From contig MUYB01000031.1 of assembly GCA_002015125.1 (NCBI GenBank), positions 1 to 44,472 on the forward strand: DNA of 44,472 nt, written 5' to 3'. The translations under genes were made by a program, and so were the position numbers. Numbering within the stretch: the stretch's first letter is position 1; every line of letters starts with the position of its first letter. Under the pieces are notes generated by a model. The model did no database searches. It saw only the letters and a list, made by a program, of their open reading frames with translations, and had not been told where the DNA came from. Below, piece after piece: positions 31,981 through 41,605 of this stretch. This DNA comes from [Haemophilus] felis (lineage in GTDB: Bacteria > Pseudomonadota > Gammaproteobacteria > Enterobacterales > Pasteurellaceae).

Positions 31981-32012
31981 CAAGCTCGTTAAACGCAAGA
32001 CGAGCTTGTTTC
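31981..32012 (+). terminator. Probable terminator of nudF
   Basis: A 9-bp stem caagctcgt/acgagcttg with a 10-base loop, followed by only TTTCC. Confidence 0.5.
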
Positions 32013-32132
32013 CAAAACAATAAATTCACTCCAAATGAAATGTTTTAATTTACATACTTTCATAATCCCTATAATATTTGCCACATTTTTTAGCCTATTA
32101 ATTCAATATTATTACTTAAAAGAGGAAGGTTT

Positions 32133-33965
32133 ATGTGTGGCATTGTAGGGGCAATAGCACAACGTGATGTAGTAGACATTTTGGTAAAAGGATTACGCTG
32201 TTTGGAGTATCGTGGTTACGATTCAGCAGGCGTTGCCGTGGTCAATCAAGCACATCAATTGCAACGCATCCGTTGCTTGGGAAAAGTGCAACAATTAGCA
32301 GAAAAAATTAAAACAAAATCTATTGATGGAACTATTGGCATTGCTCATACTCGTTGGGCAACGCACGGAATCCCTTCTGAAGAGAATGCCCATCCGCATA
32401 TTTCTGGCAAATTCTCTGTTGTTCATAATGGCATTATCGAAAATTATGAAGAGCTTCGCACTGATTTGCAAAATAAAGGTTATGCTTTTTTATCGCAAAC
32501 AGATACCGAAGTGATTGTACATTTAGTGGAATGGGAAATGCGTACTGCACCAACGTTATTGCAAGCAGTACAACACACCGTCAAACAATTAAAAGGGGCT
32601 TATGGAATGGTGGTGATGGATTGTGAGAATCCTCATCATTTGATTGTTGCTCGTTCAGGCAGCCCTTTGGTGATTGGATTAGGAAAAGGAGAAAACTTTT
32701 TAGCCTCTGATCAAATTGCCTTATCCCATCTTACCCAACGCTTTATTTTTCTTGAAGAAGGCGATGTTGCCGAAGTGGCCTCTCATTCGGTAGAGATTTA
32801 TGCACAAGATGGACAAAAAGTGCAAAGAGAAATTCATATCACACAGCAAAACTATGATATTGCCGAGAAAGGCAACTATCGCCATTTTATGCAAAAGGAA
32901 ATTTTTGAACAGCCTAAAGCACTTATTGATACAATAGAAGGGCGTATTCATCAATATTCCGTGATCCCAGAAAGCATTGGTAATGGTGCTAAGCAGCTAC
33001 TTTCACAGGTAGAACATATTCAAATTGTCGCTTGTGGCACATCATTTAACGCAGGTCTAGTTTCTCGCTATTGGCTGGAGGCAATTTCAGGTGTCAGTTG
33101 TGATGTGGAAATCGCTTCTGAATTTCGTTATCGCCAATCTGTTACTCGCAAAAACAGTTTATTGATTACACTTTCTCAATCTGGCGAAACGGCAGACACG
33201 CTAGCTGCGTTAAAACTGGCTAAACAACACGGATATCTTGGTACATTAACCATTTGTAATGTAGCAAGCTCCTCTCTTGTGCGCGAATCCGATTTCGCTT
33301 TTATGACAAGAGCGGGAGTAGAAATCGGTGTTGCCTCAACCAAAGCCTTCACAACACAATTAACCGCCTTATTATTATTGACTTGTACATTAGGGCGATT
33401 AAAAAACACCCTATCAAAAGAAAAAGAAAGGGAGATTTTAACTGCCTTACAAGCCTTACCAGATCAAATGGTACAAGCACTTTCTTTCGATTCACAAATT
33501 GAAATCTTAGCAAAAGATTTTGCACAAAAACATCACGCACTCTTTCTTGGTCGTGGTGAACTCTACCCTATTGCAATGGAGGGAGCGTTAAAGCTGAAAG
33601 AAATTTCATATATTCACGCTGAAGCTTATGCCGCTGGAGAATTAAAACACGGTCCTCTTGCATTAATTGATGAAGACATGCCAATTATTGTACTTGCACC
33701 AACGAATGATTTATTTGAAAAAATAAAATCGAATATCGAAGAAGTCCGAGCTCGAGGTGGAAAATTGTACATTTTTACAGATGAAAACGCCAAGCTCACA
33801 GAATGTGAGAATGTAAAAATTATTCGCTTAGCGTCAATACATCAAACCATTTCCCCTATTATTTATACTATTCTATTGCAATTGTTGGCTTATCATGTGG
33901 CTTTAATAAAAGGAACGAATGTGGATCAGCCTCGTAATTTGGCAAAATCCGTTACAGTTGAGTAG
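32133..33965 (+). CDS. glmS: Glutamine-fructose-6-phosphate aminotransferase
   Basis: The 610-residue protein begins [10 protein letters not shown], with the catalytic Cys2 of the N-terminal glutamine amidotransferase domain. It is followed by [11 protein letters not shown] and the two SIS domains ([19 protein letters not shown] near 349-367, [20 protein letters not shown] near 470) and the C-terminal [11 protein letters not shown]. It makes glucosamine-6-phosphate, the entry to peptidoglycan and LPS amino-sugars. The AGAGGAAGG site is strong. No GlmZ-type control can be seen. A 166-bp gap to cpdA shows no clear terminator. Confidence 0.97.
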   Translation: MCGIVGAIAQRDVVDILVKGLRCLEYRGYDSAGVAVVNQAHQLQRIRCLGKVQQLAEKIKTKSIDGTIGIAHTRWATHGIPSEENAHPHISGKFSVVHNGIIENYEELRTDLQNKGYAFLSQTDTEVIVHLVEWEMRTAPTLLQAVQHTVKQLKGAYGMVVMDCENPHHLIVARSGSPLVIGLGKGENFLASDQIALSHLTQRFIFLEEGDVAEVASHSVEIYAQDGQKVQREIHITQQNYDIAEKGNYRHFMQKEIFEQPKALIDTIEGRIHQYSVIPESIGNGAKQLLSQVEHIQIVACGTSFNAGLVSRYWLEAISGVSCDVEIASEFRYRQSVTRKNSLLITLSQSGETADTLAALKLAKQHGYLGTLTICNVASSSLVRESDFAFMTRAGVEIGVASTKAFTTQLTALLLLTCTLGRLKNTLSKEKEREILTALQALPDQMVQALSFDSQIEILAKDFAQKHHALFLGRGELYPIAMEGALKLKEISYIHAEAYAAGELKHGPLALIDEDMPIIVLAPTNDLFEKIKSNIEEVRARGGKLYIFTDENAKLTECENVKIIRLASIHQTISPIIYTILLQLLAYHVALIKGTNVDQPRNLAKSVTVE

Positions 33966-34131
33966 AAAAGTTGTAATAAAATTTGTGATCTCCGTTATAT
34001 TTTTGAACAAATGTAGAGAATAAACATGATCTAGATAACACTTTTAAATATTTCTAGATGAAATTTTTCTCATAACTCTGTAATTTATATGCAGTTTTGG
34101 GTTTTATATATTTAGTTTTTAGGAGTTCACT

Positions 34132-34965
34132 TTGTTCAGTACCTATCATTATGATACTGATGCGGAGGTGTTTAAATTTATTCAAATTACAGATCCGCAT
34201 CTATTTAAAGATGAGAAAGAGGAACTACTTGGAGTCAATACGTTACAAAGTCTTCAACAAGTTGTTAGCGAAATTCAACAACAAGATTTTGATTACGACA
34301 TTGTGTTAGCCACAGGCGACATTGTGCAAGAAAGCAGTGATGAAAGCTATCAGCATTTTTGTCGTGCTGTAGCCCCCTTAAAAAAACCAGTATTTTGGAT
34401 TCCAGGTAATCACGATTTTCAGCCGAAAATGTTTGATATTCTCAATCAAGAAACACAGAATATTTGTTCCAAAAAACATATTTTAGTTGGAAAAAATTGG
34501 CATATTTTATTACTAGATAGTCAAGTTTTTGGCGTACCACATGGTTTACTGAGTGCCTATCAAATGGATTGGTTAGTTGCAAAGCTAAAAGATCATTCAG
34601 AACGTTATGCCTTGATTGTTTTGCATCATCATATTTTGCCAACTAATTCCGCTTGGCTTGATCAACATAATTTGCGTAATGCTCATGAATTAGCAAATGC
34701 GCTCTCCCCTTTTACCAACAAAGTCAAAGGTATTCTACACGGTCATATTCATCAACAGGTGGATAGCTATTGGCATGGCTATAAAATTATGTCGACACCT
34801 TCTACTTGTATCCAATTTAAGCCAGATAACAACACTTTTTGCTTAGACTCATTACAACCAGGTTGGCGTGAAGTTTGTTTACATTCTGACGGACGCATTG
34901 AAACACAAGTAAAACGCATTCAACACAAGCAATTTCTGCCGAATATGAATGAAGAAGGCTATTAA
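34132..34965 (+). CDS. cpdA: 3',5'-cyclic-AMP phosphodiesterase, UUG start
   Basis: The 277-residue calcineurin-type phosphoesterase has metal motifs QITDPHLF, ATGDIVQ, WIPGNHDFQ, VLHHHILP and LHGHIHQQ. It is CpdA/Icc-like and would degrade cAMP, lowering CRP activity. In H. influenzae CRP-cAMP controls competence and sugar use. The frame begins at TTG 34132, placed six bases after a clear AGGAG (34121-34125). No ATG fits this site, so UUG initiation is likely. Two in-frame ATGs lie only much later in the protein. Confidence 0.9.
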   Translation: MFSTYHYDTDAEVFKFIQITDPHLFKDEKEELLGVNTLQSLQQVVSEIQQQDFDYDIVLATGDIVQESSDESYQHFCRAVAPLKKPVFWIPGNHDFQPKMFDILNQETQNICSKKHILVGKNWHILLLDSQVFGVPHGLLSAYQMDWLVAKLKDHSERYALIVLHHHILPTNSAWLDQHNLRNAHELANALSPFTNKVKGILHGHIHQQVDSYWHGYKIMSTPSTCIQFKPDNNTFCLDSLQPGWREVCLHSDGRIETQVKRIQHKQFLPNMNEEGY

Positions 34966-34981
34966 GTCATTTATATAATAC

Positions 34982-35028
34982 GGTTAATGTTATTGGATTT
35001 ATGTTCTTAATAATGTTAACCATATTTT
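34982..35028 (+). terminator. Terminator of cpdA
   Basis: A 13-bp stem (34982-34994 with 35009-35021) with two G-U pairs, followed by the U-rich atatttttataac. Confidence 0.65.
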
Positions 35029-35111
35029 TATAACTTAAATATCAATAATGACTTAACCCAAATAAGCAGAATCCTTATAATTAAAACATTTTTTGAAGAG
35101 AAAATATAACT

Positions 35112-36116
35112 ATGGCAACGATTAAAGATGTGGCAAAAATGGCTGGAGTTTCTACAACCACCGTTTCTCATGTAATTAATAAAACACGTTTTGTTGCGCC
35201 TGAAACAGAACAACAAGTTTTACAAGCAATTAAAGAATTAAAATACTCACCAAGTGCGGTAGCACGCAGTTTAAAAGTTAATACAACTAAATCCATAGGT
35301 ATGATTGTTACAAGTAGTGAAACCCCTTATTTCGCAGAAATCATTCATGCAGTGGAAGAAAGTTGTTACCGTCAAGGTTATTCTTTATTTCTATGTAACA
35401 CACAAAATAACATAGAAAAAATCCAAAACCATTTGGAAATGTTAAGTAAGAAACGAGTGGACGGTATTTTGGTTATGTGTGCAGAATACACCACAGATTC
35501 CCTTGATTTATTGAGTAACTTTACCGATCTTCCAATGGTTGTGATGGATTGGGGGCCAAATAATCAGCATACTGATTTGATTAAAGACAATAGTTTTGAG
35601 GGTGGTTACTTAGCCACAGAATATCTGATTAAAAATGGGCACAAAGATATAGCAATCATCGCAGGTGAACTAAGCAAAACAACGGCTAAAACTCGTTATG
35701 AAGGCTTTTTAAAAGCGATGGAAGACGCTAATTTACCTATTCATAAAGATTGGATTGTGGAAGGATTTTTTGAACCTGAAGACGGTTATGAATGTATGAA
35801 TAAGATTCTTGCACAAGATAAATTACCAACAGCGGTTTTTTGTTGTAACGATCTTATGGCGCTAGGCGCAATTTCTGCCATTGGTGAAAAAGGTTTACGC
35901 GTACCTGAAGATATTTCTGTTATTGGCTACGATAATATCCACGCATCACGCTTTTACGCGCCACCATTAACAACAATTCATCAATCTAAATCACGTTTAG
36001 GGGTAAAAGCGCTAAATTTATTATTCGAACGAATTGTAGAACAACCAAATCAACGTACCGTAATTGAAATGCATCCAGAATTAGTGATTAGAAAATCTGT
36101 TAAGTCTTTAATCTAA
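35112..36116 (+). CDS. purR: Purine repressor PurR (LacI family)
   Basis: The 334-residue protein has the helix-turn-helix [20 protein letters not shown] and the LacI hinge [20 protein letters not shown] typical of PurR. The periplasmic-binding-like effector domain follows. With hypoxanthine or guanine as corepressor it represses purine synthesis genes. No PurR operator was found just upstream, so autoregulation is not evident. It converges with bioD across an 18-bp perfect hairpin. Confidence 0.95.
   Translation: MATIKDVAKMAGVSTTTVSHVINKTRFVAPETEQQVLQAIKELKYSPSAVARSLKVNTTKSIGMIVTSSETPYFAEIIHAVEESCYRQGYSLFLCNTQNNIEKIQNHLEMLSKKRVDGILVMCAEYTTDSLDLLSNFTDLPMVVMDWGPNNQHTDLIKDNSFEGGYLATEYLIKNGHKDIAIIAGELSKTTAKTRYEGFLKAMEDANLPIHKDWIVEGFFEPEDGYECMNKILAQDKLPTAVFCCNDLMALGAISAIGEKGLRVPEDISVIGYDNIHASRFYAPPLTTIHQSKSRLGVKALNLLFERIVEQPNQRTVIEMHPELVIRKSVKSLI
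35252..35260 (+). other. DNA uptake sequence core
   Basis: An exact AAGTGCGGT within purR, in the hinge-helix codons (SAVAR). Confidence 0.8.
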
Positions 36117-36128
36117 TCACTAATAAAG

Positions 36129-36169
36129 GGTGTAATGGACAAAAATGTGGGATTTTTGTCCATTACACC
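36129..36169. terminator. 18-bp perfect hairpin between convergent purR and bioD
   Basis: ggtgtaatggacaaaaat pairs perfectly with atttttgtccattacacc around a 5-base loop. It has no long U-run outside the stem on either side, but the stem holds A5/T5 and is long enough to block both transcripts. Confidence 0.65.
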
Positions 36170-36177
36170 AATAAAGA

Positions 36178-36906
36178 TCAACTTATAGTTTTCAAATAAG
36201 TTAAACGCTCTAAATTATCAATATATTCACCTAATTGTTGCTCTTCTGGCTTGTGTAAATAAGGAATTTTACCTAACAGAGGAGCATCAATTTTGCTGCT
36301 TAACACATCAATAATTTCAGAATAATGGGCTAAACAAGGATTCACTCGATTAGCGACCCAACCAAGCAATGGAATTCCTCGCTGTTTAATCGACTCCACC
36401 GTTAACAACGCGTGGTTAATACAACCTTCTTTGATTCCAACAACTAGCACTACTGACATTTTTTGCTCTTGTACCCAATCGGCAAAAAAGTAATGTTTGT
36501 TAATTGGCGTCAACCAGCCATAATGGCCTTCCACTAAAACCATTTGATATTTACGATTTAAACGAGCAAGATCTTGATTTAATTTCTCAATTTTAATTTG
36601 TTTTCCTTGCTCGGAAAAAATGGGCGTAGTGTGTTTGAAGGTGTAGCTGTTTGCCTCTTGGTAAGTAACGTCAATATTCGTAGAAGCCATTAAAGTTAAT
36701 GCGTCTAGATTATCTTCCGTGCCATAATCGCTTTCTACTTCTTCTAGGGATTCAGTATCGCTATAAACAGCTTCTTCAGCGCCAAAAGAAACGGGCTTAT
36801 AACCCACAATATCAATATCAAGTTGCTGTAAGGCTTGAATAATTGCACGACTTGCTACCGTTTTTCCTACATTAGTGTCCGTACCTGTAACAAAAAAACT
36901 GCTCAT
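36178..36906 (-). CDS. bioD: Dethiobiotin synthetase
   Basis: The 242-residue protein has the P-loop GTDTNVGKTVASR at 8-20, YKPVSFG near 36, and the substrate-binding LVEGHYGWLTPIN near 122, read here with Y where many BioD have GAGG. It uses ATP and CO2 to close the ureido ring of dethiobiotin. The other bio genes are not in this window, so it is a stand-alone copy, which resembles the second bioD of enteric bacteria and H. influenzae. The AGGGG site precedes ATG. Its catalytic block differs somewhat, so a diverged role is possible. Confidence 0.85.
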   Translation of the reverse strand: MSSFFVTGTDTNVGKTVASRAIIQALQQLDIDIVGYKPVSFGAEEAVYSDTESLEEVESDYGTEDNLDALTLMASTNIDVTYQEANSYTFKHTTPIFSEQGKQIKIEKLNQDLARLNRKYQMVLVEGHYGWLTPINKHYFFADWVQEQKMSVVLVVGIKEGCINHALLTVESIKQRGIPLLGWVANRVNPCLAHYSEIIDVLSSKIDAPLLGKIPYLHKPEEQQLGEYIDNLERLTYLKTIS

Positions 36907-37035
36907 GGATATACCCCTTTAAAACTAAAAAACACATCATTTTAAAAGAATACAAAAAATAAAATTTGAGATAACACAACTTTGTCTTAATTAGGATAGA
37001 TAAAATCCAATTTCTATATCGAATCTATCTGCGAC

Positions 37036-38268
37036 TTACTCATCAATAAAATGTGCTAATAAACTACCATCATAGATTCCTTGCTTAACGCCGGCCGCCG
37101 CAATAATAGGATCATTCCATTCATATTTCCCCACAATTACTTCCACATTTGCGTAAGTCGAATAATCTATCGGCGCTAAATGGGTTCGCAGAGTTTCATT
37201 TACTCTAGTTAAAAAGAGATTTTTAGCGCCAAGGAAACTGGAACTCAGCATAATTTTCTCGGAAGAAAAAATCTGTACAAGATTCATTAAAATATAAGCA
37301 AGGCTGTCGGCAACGTGATATACAATATTCAACGCAATTTCATCGCGTAAATTTGCTCGTTCACATAAAAAAGCAATTTTCTCGTTGTTATCCGTAAATC
37401 CGTTATTTGGATAAAAAAGATCTATCAATTCTGCTATGGCTTTGTGTGTTATCTGGTTATGTAATTGATATGCTTGCATAGAAGACAAATCAGGAAAAAT
37501 AAGATCTTGTAATGGATTAAATTTCGGCACGATCATATTATCAATACGACTACGCATATGGGTTTTATGAGTTAACAACTCCCCTTTTGACCATACACTA
37601 AAATTAATGACATCATCCAATTGAATAAATAACACGTTATCACAATTGATCACATTACCTAAAGTAGCTTCTGCGAATTGCCATGTTTGAAAATATTCTG
37701 CAACTAAAATAGGCGCATTAAAATGAGGTTGGAACAACGTATTAAGATCAAGATTGACCTCATATTCACCTAATTTTAATAAACGCTGTGTCTTACGATC
37801 TAACTCCCCTCTCACTGCAATAGAGAAAGTCATTAAATGTTGTAAACTCTTAGCAGAGTCATTCATAAAGGTAATGAGATAATGAACTAAAACGCGATCT
37901 AATTGTTTTAAATCATCTTTAGACAGTGGATAACTCGCTCGTTTTATTTTGTTTCCATTTAATTCTGTCAACGTTAATTCAAATCTATTTTCGACCAGCA
38001 TCGCACAGAGAGATTGCCAGTAAAATGGCGATACGCATAATCCAATCGCAGGTCTTCCTCTGCTTTCGGTATTTTGAACTTCTCTTTCAATTAAAAATTT
38101 TTTATCAATTAATATTCTTGTTAATGAAGTAATGGTTGCTGGAGCAAAACTAGACAGTTTAGACAGGTCAATGCGAGAAATTTCATCAAATTGTTCTACA
38201 AGTCGATATACTTTACCTAGTTGTTTTAAGCGTAGTGGAAATTTTTCTTCTTTGCGTATTTTCGGCAT
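37036..38268 (-). CDS. ROK-family (Mlc/NagC-like) regulator without the zinc motif
   Basis: The 410-residue protein has the winged-helix N-terminus (QLGKVYRLVEQFDEISRIDL, FAPATITSLTRILI) and the hinge ESRGRPAIGL that mark Mlc/NagC regulators. These sense sugars or PTS EIIB. The ROK effector domain is present in outline only. The usual metal-binding GHMVV..CxCGxxGCxE block after residue 230 is missing; the equivalent stretch reads KTHMRSRIDNMIVPKFNP. It may not bind sugar phosphate the canonical way. The ATG has only a weak site (GAGA). Target genes cannot be inferred. It sits between bioD and asnS with no obvious operon partner. Confidence 0.85.
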   Translation of the reverse strand: MPKIRKEEKFPLRLKQLGKVYRLVEQFDEISRIDLSKLSSFAPATITSLTRILIDKKFLIEREVQNTESRGRPAIGLCVSPFYWQSLCAMLVENRFELTLTELNGNKIKRASYPLSKDDLKQLDRVLVHYLITFMNDSAKSLQHLMTFSIAVRGELDRKTQRLLKLGEYEVNLDLNTLFQPHFNAPILVAEYFQTWQFAEATLGNVINCDNVLFIQLDDVINFSVWSKGELLTHKTHMRSRIDNMIVPKFNPLQDLIFPDLSSMQAYQLHNQITHKAIAELIDLFYPNNGFTDNNEKIAFLCERANLRDEIALNIVYHVADSLAYILMNLVQIFSSEKIMLSSSFLGAKNLFLTRVNETLRTHLAPIDYSTYANVEVIVGKYEWNDPIIAAAGVKQGIYDGSLLAHFIDE

Positions 38269-38488
38269 AGTTTATTCTCAATAATAATTCGATTCCTATA
38301 AATAATTAATCATTAACCATATAAAAATATGGACGCCTTGTTATACCAATTAAATCAATAAAAACAAGCTCTTTCATTTCATTTTGATAGCTATTTCACA
38401 AAATAAAAAATTTTAATTCATTTTGTGAATTCTTTTAGTTGCGTTAAAATGCTGAAGTTTTTCGATTCAAAAATATTGAGGTTTAGAT

Positions 38489-39892
38489 ATGACTAAAATG
38501 GCATCTATTGTTGATGTATTACAAGGCAAAATTGCAATTGGAGAAAAAATAACGGTACGCGGCTGGATTCGTACTCGTCGTGATTCAAAAGCAGGACTTT
38601 CTTTTTTAGCTATTTATGATGGTTCTTGTTTCGATCCTATCCAAGCGATTGTCAATAATGATATTGAAAATTATGAAACTGAAGTTTTACGTTTGACTAC
38701 AGGTTGCTCCGTGGTAGTAACTGGTACTGTGGTTGAATCTCCTGCGGAAGGCCAAGCCGTTGAATTACAAGCAGAGCAAGTAGAAGTTGCAGGTTGGGTA
38801 GAAGATCCAGAAACCTATCCAATGGCCGCTAAACGTCATTCTATCGAATACTTGCGTGAAGTGGCGCATTTACGCCCTCGCACTAACATCATCGGTGCTG
38901 TTGCGCGTGTTCGTCATTGTTTAGCGCAAGCTATTCATCGCTTTTTCCACGAACAAGGTTTTTACTGGGTTGCGACTCCATTAATTACCGCCTCTGACAC
39001 AGAAGGCGCAGGTGAAATGTTCCGTGTATCTACCCTTGATTTAGAAAACTTACCGCGTGGTGAAAACGGTAAAGTGGATTTCAGCCAAGATTTCTTTGGT
39101 AAAGAAGCTTTCTTAACCGTATCAGGTCAATTAAACGGTGAAACTTATGCTTGTGCCTTAAGTAAAATTTATACTTTCGGCCCAACTTTCCGAGCAGAAA
39201 ATTCCAACACAACTCGCCACCTTGCAGAGTTCTGGATGATCGAGCCTGAAGTTGCTTTTGCTACCCTAGCAGACAACGCTAAATTAGCAGAAGACATGTT
39301 GAAATATGTGTTCCGTGCGGTATTGGAAGAACGTAAAGACGATTTAAAATTCTTTGAAAAACATGTGGATAAAAACGTTATCACACGTCTAGAAAATTTC
39401 ATTAATTCTGATTTTGCCCAAATCGATTACACTGATGCAATCGAGGTATTATTAAAATCAGGCAAAACATTTGAATTTCCAGTGTCTTGGGGGATCGATC
39501 TTTCTTCAGAACATGAACGTTATCTTGCCGAAGAATACTTTAAATCGCCAGTGGTAGTGAAAAACTATCCAAAAGACATTAAAGCTTTCTATATGCGTTT
39601 AAATGATGATGGTAAAACCGTTGCGGCAATGGACGTATTAGCACCAGGAATCGGTGAAATCATTGGCGGTTCACAACGTGAAGAGCGTTTAGACGTATTA
39701 GACCAACGCATGCTTGAAATGGGACTAAATCCTGAAGATTACTGGTGGTATCGTGATTTACGCCGTTATGGTAGCGTTCCTCATTCAGGTTTCGGTCTAG
39801 GTTTTGAGCGCTTAATCGTCTATGTAACGGGCGTACAAAATATTCGAGATGTAATCCCATTCCCTCGTGCACCACGTAATGCAAATTTCTAA
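38489..39892 (+). CDS. asnS: Asparaginyl-tRNA synthetase
   Basis: The 467-residue class II synthetase has an OB-fold anticodon domain ([20 protein letters not shown]), the class II motif 2 [20 protein letters not shown], and motif 3 [15 protein letters not shown] near the C-terminus. It charges tRNA-Asn. A GAGG site lies about 8 bases before ATG 38489, and a second ATG at 38498 is possible. The gene has its own terminator just after its stop, before mod. Confidence 0.96.
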   Translation: MTKMASIVDVLQGKIAIGEKITVRGWIRTRRDSKAGLSFLAIYDGSCFDPIQAIVNNDIENYETEVLRLTTGCSVVVTGTVVESPAEGQAVELQAEQVEVAGWVEDPETYPMAAKRHSIEYLREVAHLRPRTNIIGAVARVRHCLAQAIHRFFHEQGFYWVATPLITASDTEGAGEMFRVSTLDLENLPRGENGKVDFSQDFFGKEAFLTVSGQLNGETYACALSKIYTFGPTFRAENSNTTRHLAEFWMIEPEVAFATLADNAKLAEDMLKYVFRAVLEERKDDLKFFEKHVDKNVITRLENFINSDFAQIDYTDAIEVLLKSGKTFEFPVSWGIDLSSEHERYLAEEYFKSPVVVKNYPKDIKAFYMRLNDDGKTVAAMDVLAPGIGEIIGGSQREERLDVLDQRMLEMGLNPEDYWWYRDLRRYGSVPHSGFGLGFERLIVYVTGVQNIRDVIPFPRAPRNANF

Positions 39893-39909
39893 TTTAGAAT
39901 CCAACTAAC

Positions 39910-39948
39910 AAAAAGTCTGCAAATTAAACTACTGCAGACTTTTTATTT
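39910..39948 (+). terminator. Terminator of asnS
   Basis: An 11-bp stem aaaaagtctgc/gcagacttttt with a 13-base loop, followed by ATTTG. Confidence 0.85.
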
Positions 39949-40015
39949 GTGGTGGAAGTAAGAAATATTAGTATTCATGCTATTTTAATAAGTTCAAATA
40001 AAATAAGGTAAACTT

Positions 40016-41593
40016 ATGCCCATTCTGAGTTGGCACGGCAAAGAAGATGCCGTAAAAAAATCGCGAAAAACGCCCTATCGCCTATTGCGTGAAGTGACGG
40101 AGCTTTCTTATCATCTTATCAGTCAGTCAGAGGCTGGTGAATTAATTTCCCCTGTCAAGGAAAATCTCATCATTCAAGGCGATAATTTGGCTGCCTTGAA
40201 ATCCCTTCTGCCCTTTTACGCTGGGCAAGTCAAATGTATCTATATTGATCCGCCATACAATACGGGTTCTGCTTTTACTCATTATGACGATAATTTAGAA
40301 CATAGCCTTTGGCTCTCTTTGATGTATCCCCGTTTGGAGTTATTGCGTGAATTATTATCTGAAGATGGCAGTATTTGGATTAGTATTGATGCGGATGAAA
40401 GCCATTACTTAAAACTTATTTGTGATGAAATTTTTGGCAGAACAAATTTCATTGATGAAGTGATTTGGCAACGTTCTTATTCTCCGATAAATTTAAAGAA
40501 AACCCTTTCTCGTTCACACGATATTATTTTGGCTTACGCTAAAAATAAAAAACCTGAATTTACACTCAATAAATTACCACGTTCAGAAGAAGCAAACGCT
40601 CGTTACAAAAATCCTGACAACGATCCTAGAGGCGTTTGGACTTCTGATAATTTATCAGTCGGTCCAGCTGTGGAAAACAATATTTATGAAATAACTACGC
40701 CAAATGGTCGACGTGTTTTACCGCCCCAAGGGCGAAGTTGGGTTTTAAGCCGTGAAAGATTTGCTGAATTTGTTACAGATAATCGTATTTGGTTTGGAGA
40801 AGATGGAAAAAATGTTCCGCGTATTAAACGTTTTTTATCTGAAGTCAAAGACGGTGTGGTGGCACAAACGTTATGGACTTATCAAGAAGTGGGACATACA
40901 CAAGACGCTAAAAAAGAAGTCAAAGAATTTAACAGCGAAGAGGTATTTGATACCCCCAAACCCGAAAAATTGATCCAACGCATTCTGCATTTAGCCACCA
41001 ACGAAAACGATCTCATCCTAGACAGCTTCCTAGGTTCAGGCACAACCGCCGCCGTTGCCCACAAAATGAACCGCCGTTATATCGGCATTGAAATCGGCGA
41101 ACACGCCAAAACCCACGTGGTGCCACGGCTGAAAAAAGTGATTGAAGGCGAACAGGGCGGTATTTCCAAAGCGGTAAATTGGCAAGGCGGGGGCGGTTTT
41201 CGTTTTTGTGAATTGGGCGAAACCGTTTTTGATGAATGGGGGGCAATCAACAGTAGCATTAAATTTGACGATTTAGCCGCACATATTTGGTATACGGAAA
41301 ACCATTTCCCGTTGCCTGCTTTGCAAAAAAATGCCGAAAAATCACCGCTTATCGGGGTGCATAATGGCAAGGCATTTTATCTGTTGTTTAACGGCATTTT
41401 GGGCGATAAACGTCCGCAAGGGGGCAATGTGTTGACTTCCCTAATGTTAAAGGCGTTGCCACGGCTTGATGAATTGGTGCAAGCAGGGCTGGAAATTGTG
41501 GTGTATGGCGAAAGTTGCCGTTTGGCATCAAAAAAATTAGCGGAATATCACATCACCTTTAAACTCATTCCACACGATGTATCGGCAAAATAA
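40016..41593 (+). CDS. mod: Type III restriction-modification methyltransferase (Mod)
   Basis: The 525-residue beta-class N6-adenine methyltransferase has catalytic motif DPPYNTGS with Asp78, and the S-adenosylmethionine motif DSFLGSGTT at 336-344. The order DPPY then FxGxG is usual for the beta class. The middle (about 150-300) would be the target-recognition region. It pairs with res 12 bp downstream, so this is a type III pair: methylation on one strand only, with Mod also needed for cleavage. The protein is shorter than EcoP15I Mod (about 644 residues). It has no tetranucleotide tract like H. influenzae modA. A 10-bp AGTCAGTCAG occurs in codons near 36, too short to act as a switch. Confidence 0.92.
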   Translation: MPILSWHGKEDAVKKSRKTPYRLLREVTELSYHLISQSEAGELISPVKENLIIQGDNLAALKSLLPFYAGQVKCIYIDPPYNTGSAFTHYDDNLEHSLWLSLMYPRLELLRELLSEDGSIWISIDADESHYLKLICDEIFGRTNFIDEVIWQRSYSPINLKKTLSRSHDIILAYAKNKKPEFTLNKLPRSEEANARYKNPDNDPRGVWTSDNLSVGPAVENNIYEITTPNGRRVLPPQGRSWVLSRERFAEFVTDNRIWFGEDGKNVPRIKRFLSEVKDGVVAQTLWTYQEVGHTQDAKKEVKEFNSEEVFDTPKPEKLIQRILHLATNENDLILDSFLGSGTTAAVAHKMNRRYIGIEIGEHAKTHVVPRLKKVIEGEQGGISKAVNWQGGGGFRFCELGETVFDEWGAINSSIKFDDLAAHIWYTENHFPLPALQKNAEKSPLIGVHNGKAFYLLFNGILGDKRPQGGNVLTSLMLKALPRLDELVQAGLEIVVYGESCRLASKKLAEYHITFKLIPHDVSAK

Positions 41594-41601
41594 GGGGGGG
41601 G
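41594..41601 (+). repeat. Poly-G tract of eight between mod and res
   Basis: Eight G directly follow the mod stop codon and end five bases before the res ATG at 41606, so they act as the ribosome binding region of res. Length change would not alter either frame, but could alter translation of res. Confidence 0.85.
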
Positions 41602-41605
41602 CAAA

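Noticed and set aside
35030..35111. PurR operator in the purR leader
   Set aside because: No sequence close to ACGCAAACGTTTNCNT was seen in the 80 bp before the gene.
40121..40130. AGTCAGTCAG in the 5' part of mod, like the start of an H. influenzae modA AGTC tract
   Set aside because: Only 2.5 units, inside a conserved frame (ISQSE). Too short to slip at useful rates, and could be chance.
41594..41601. Poly-G tract as a frame switch of mod
   Set aside because: The mod stop codon precedes the tract, so slippage cannot change the Mod frame.
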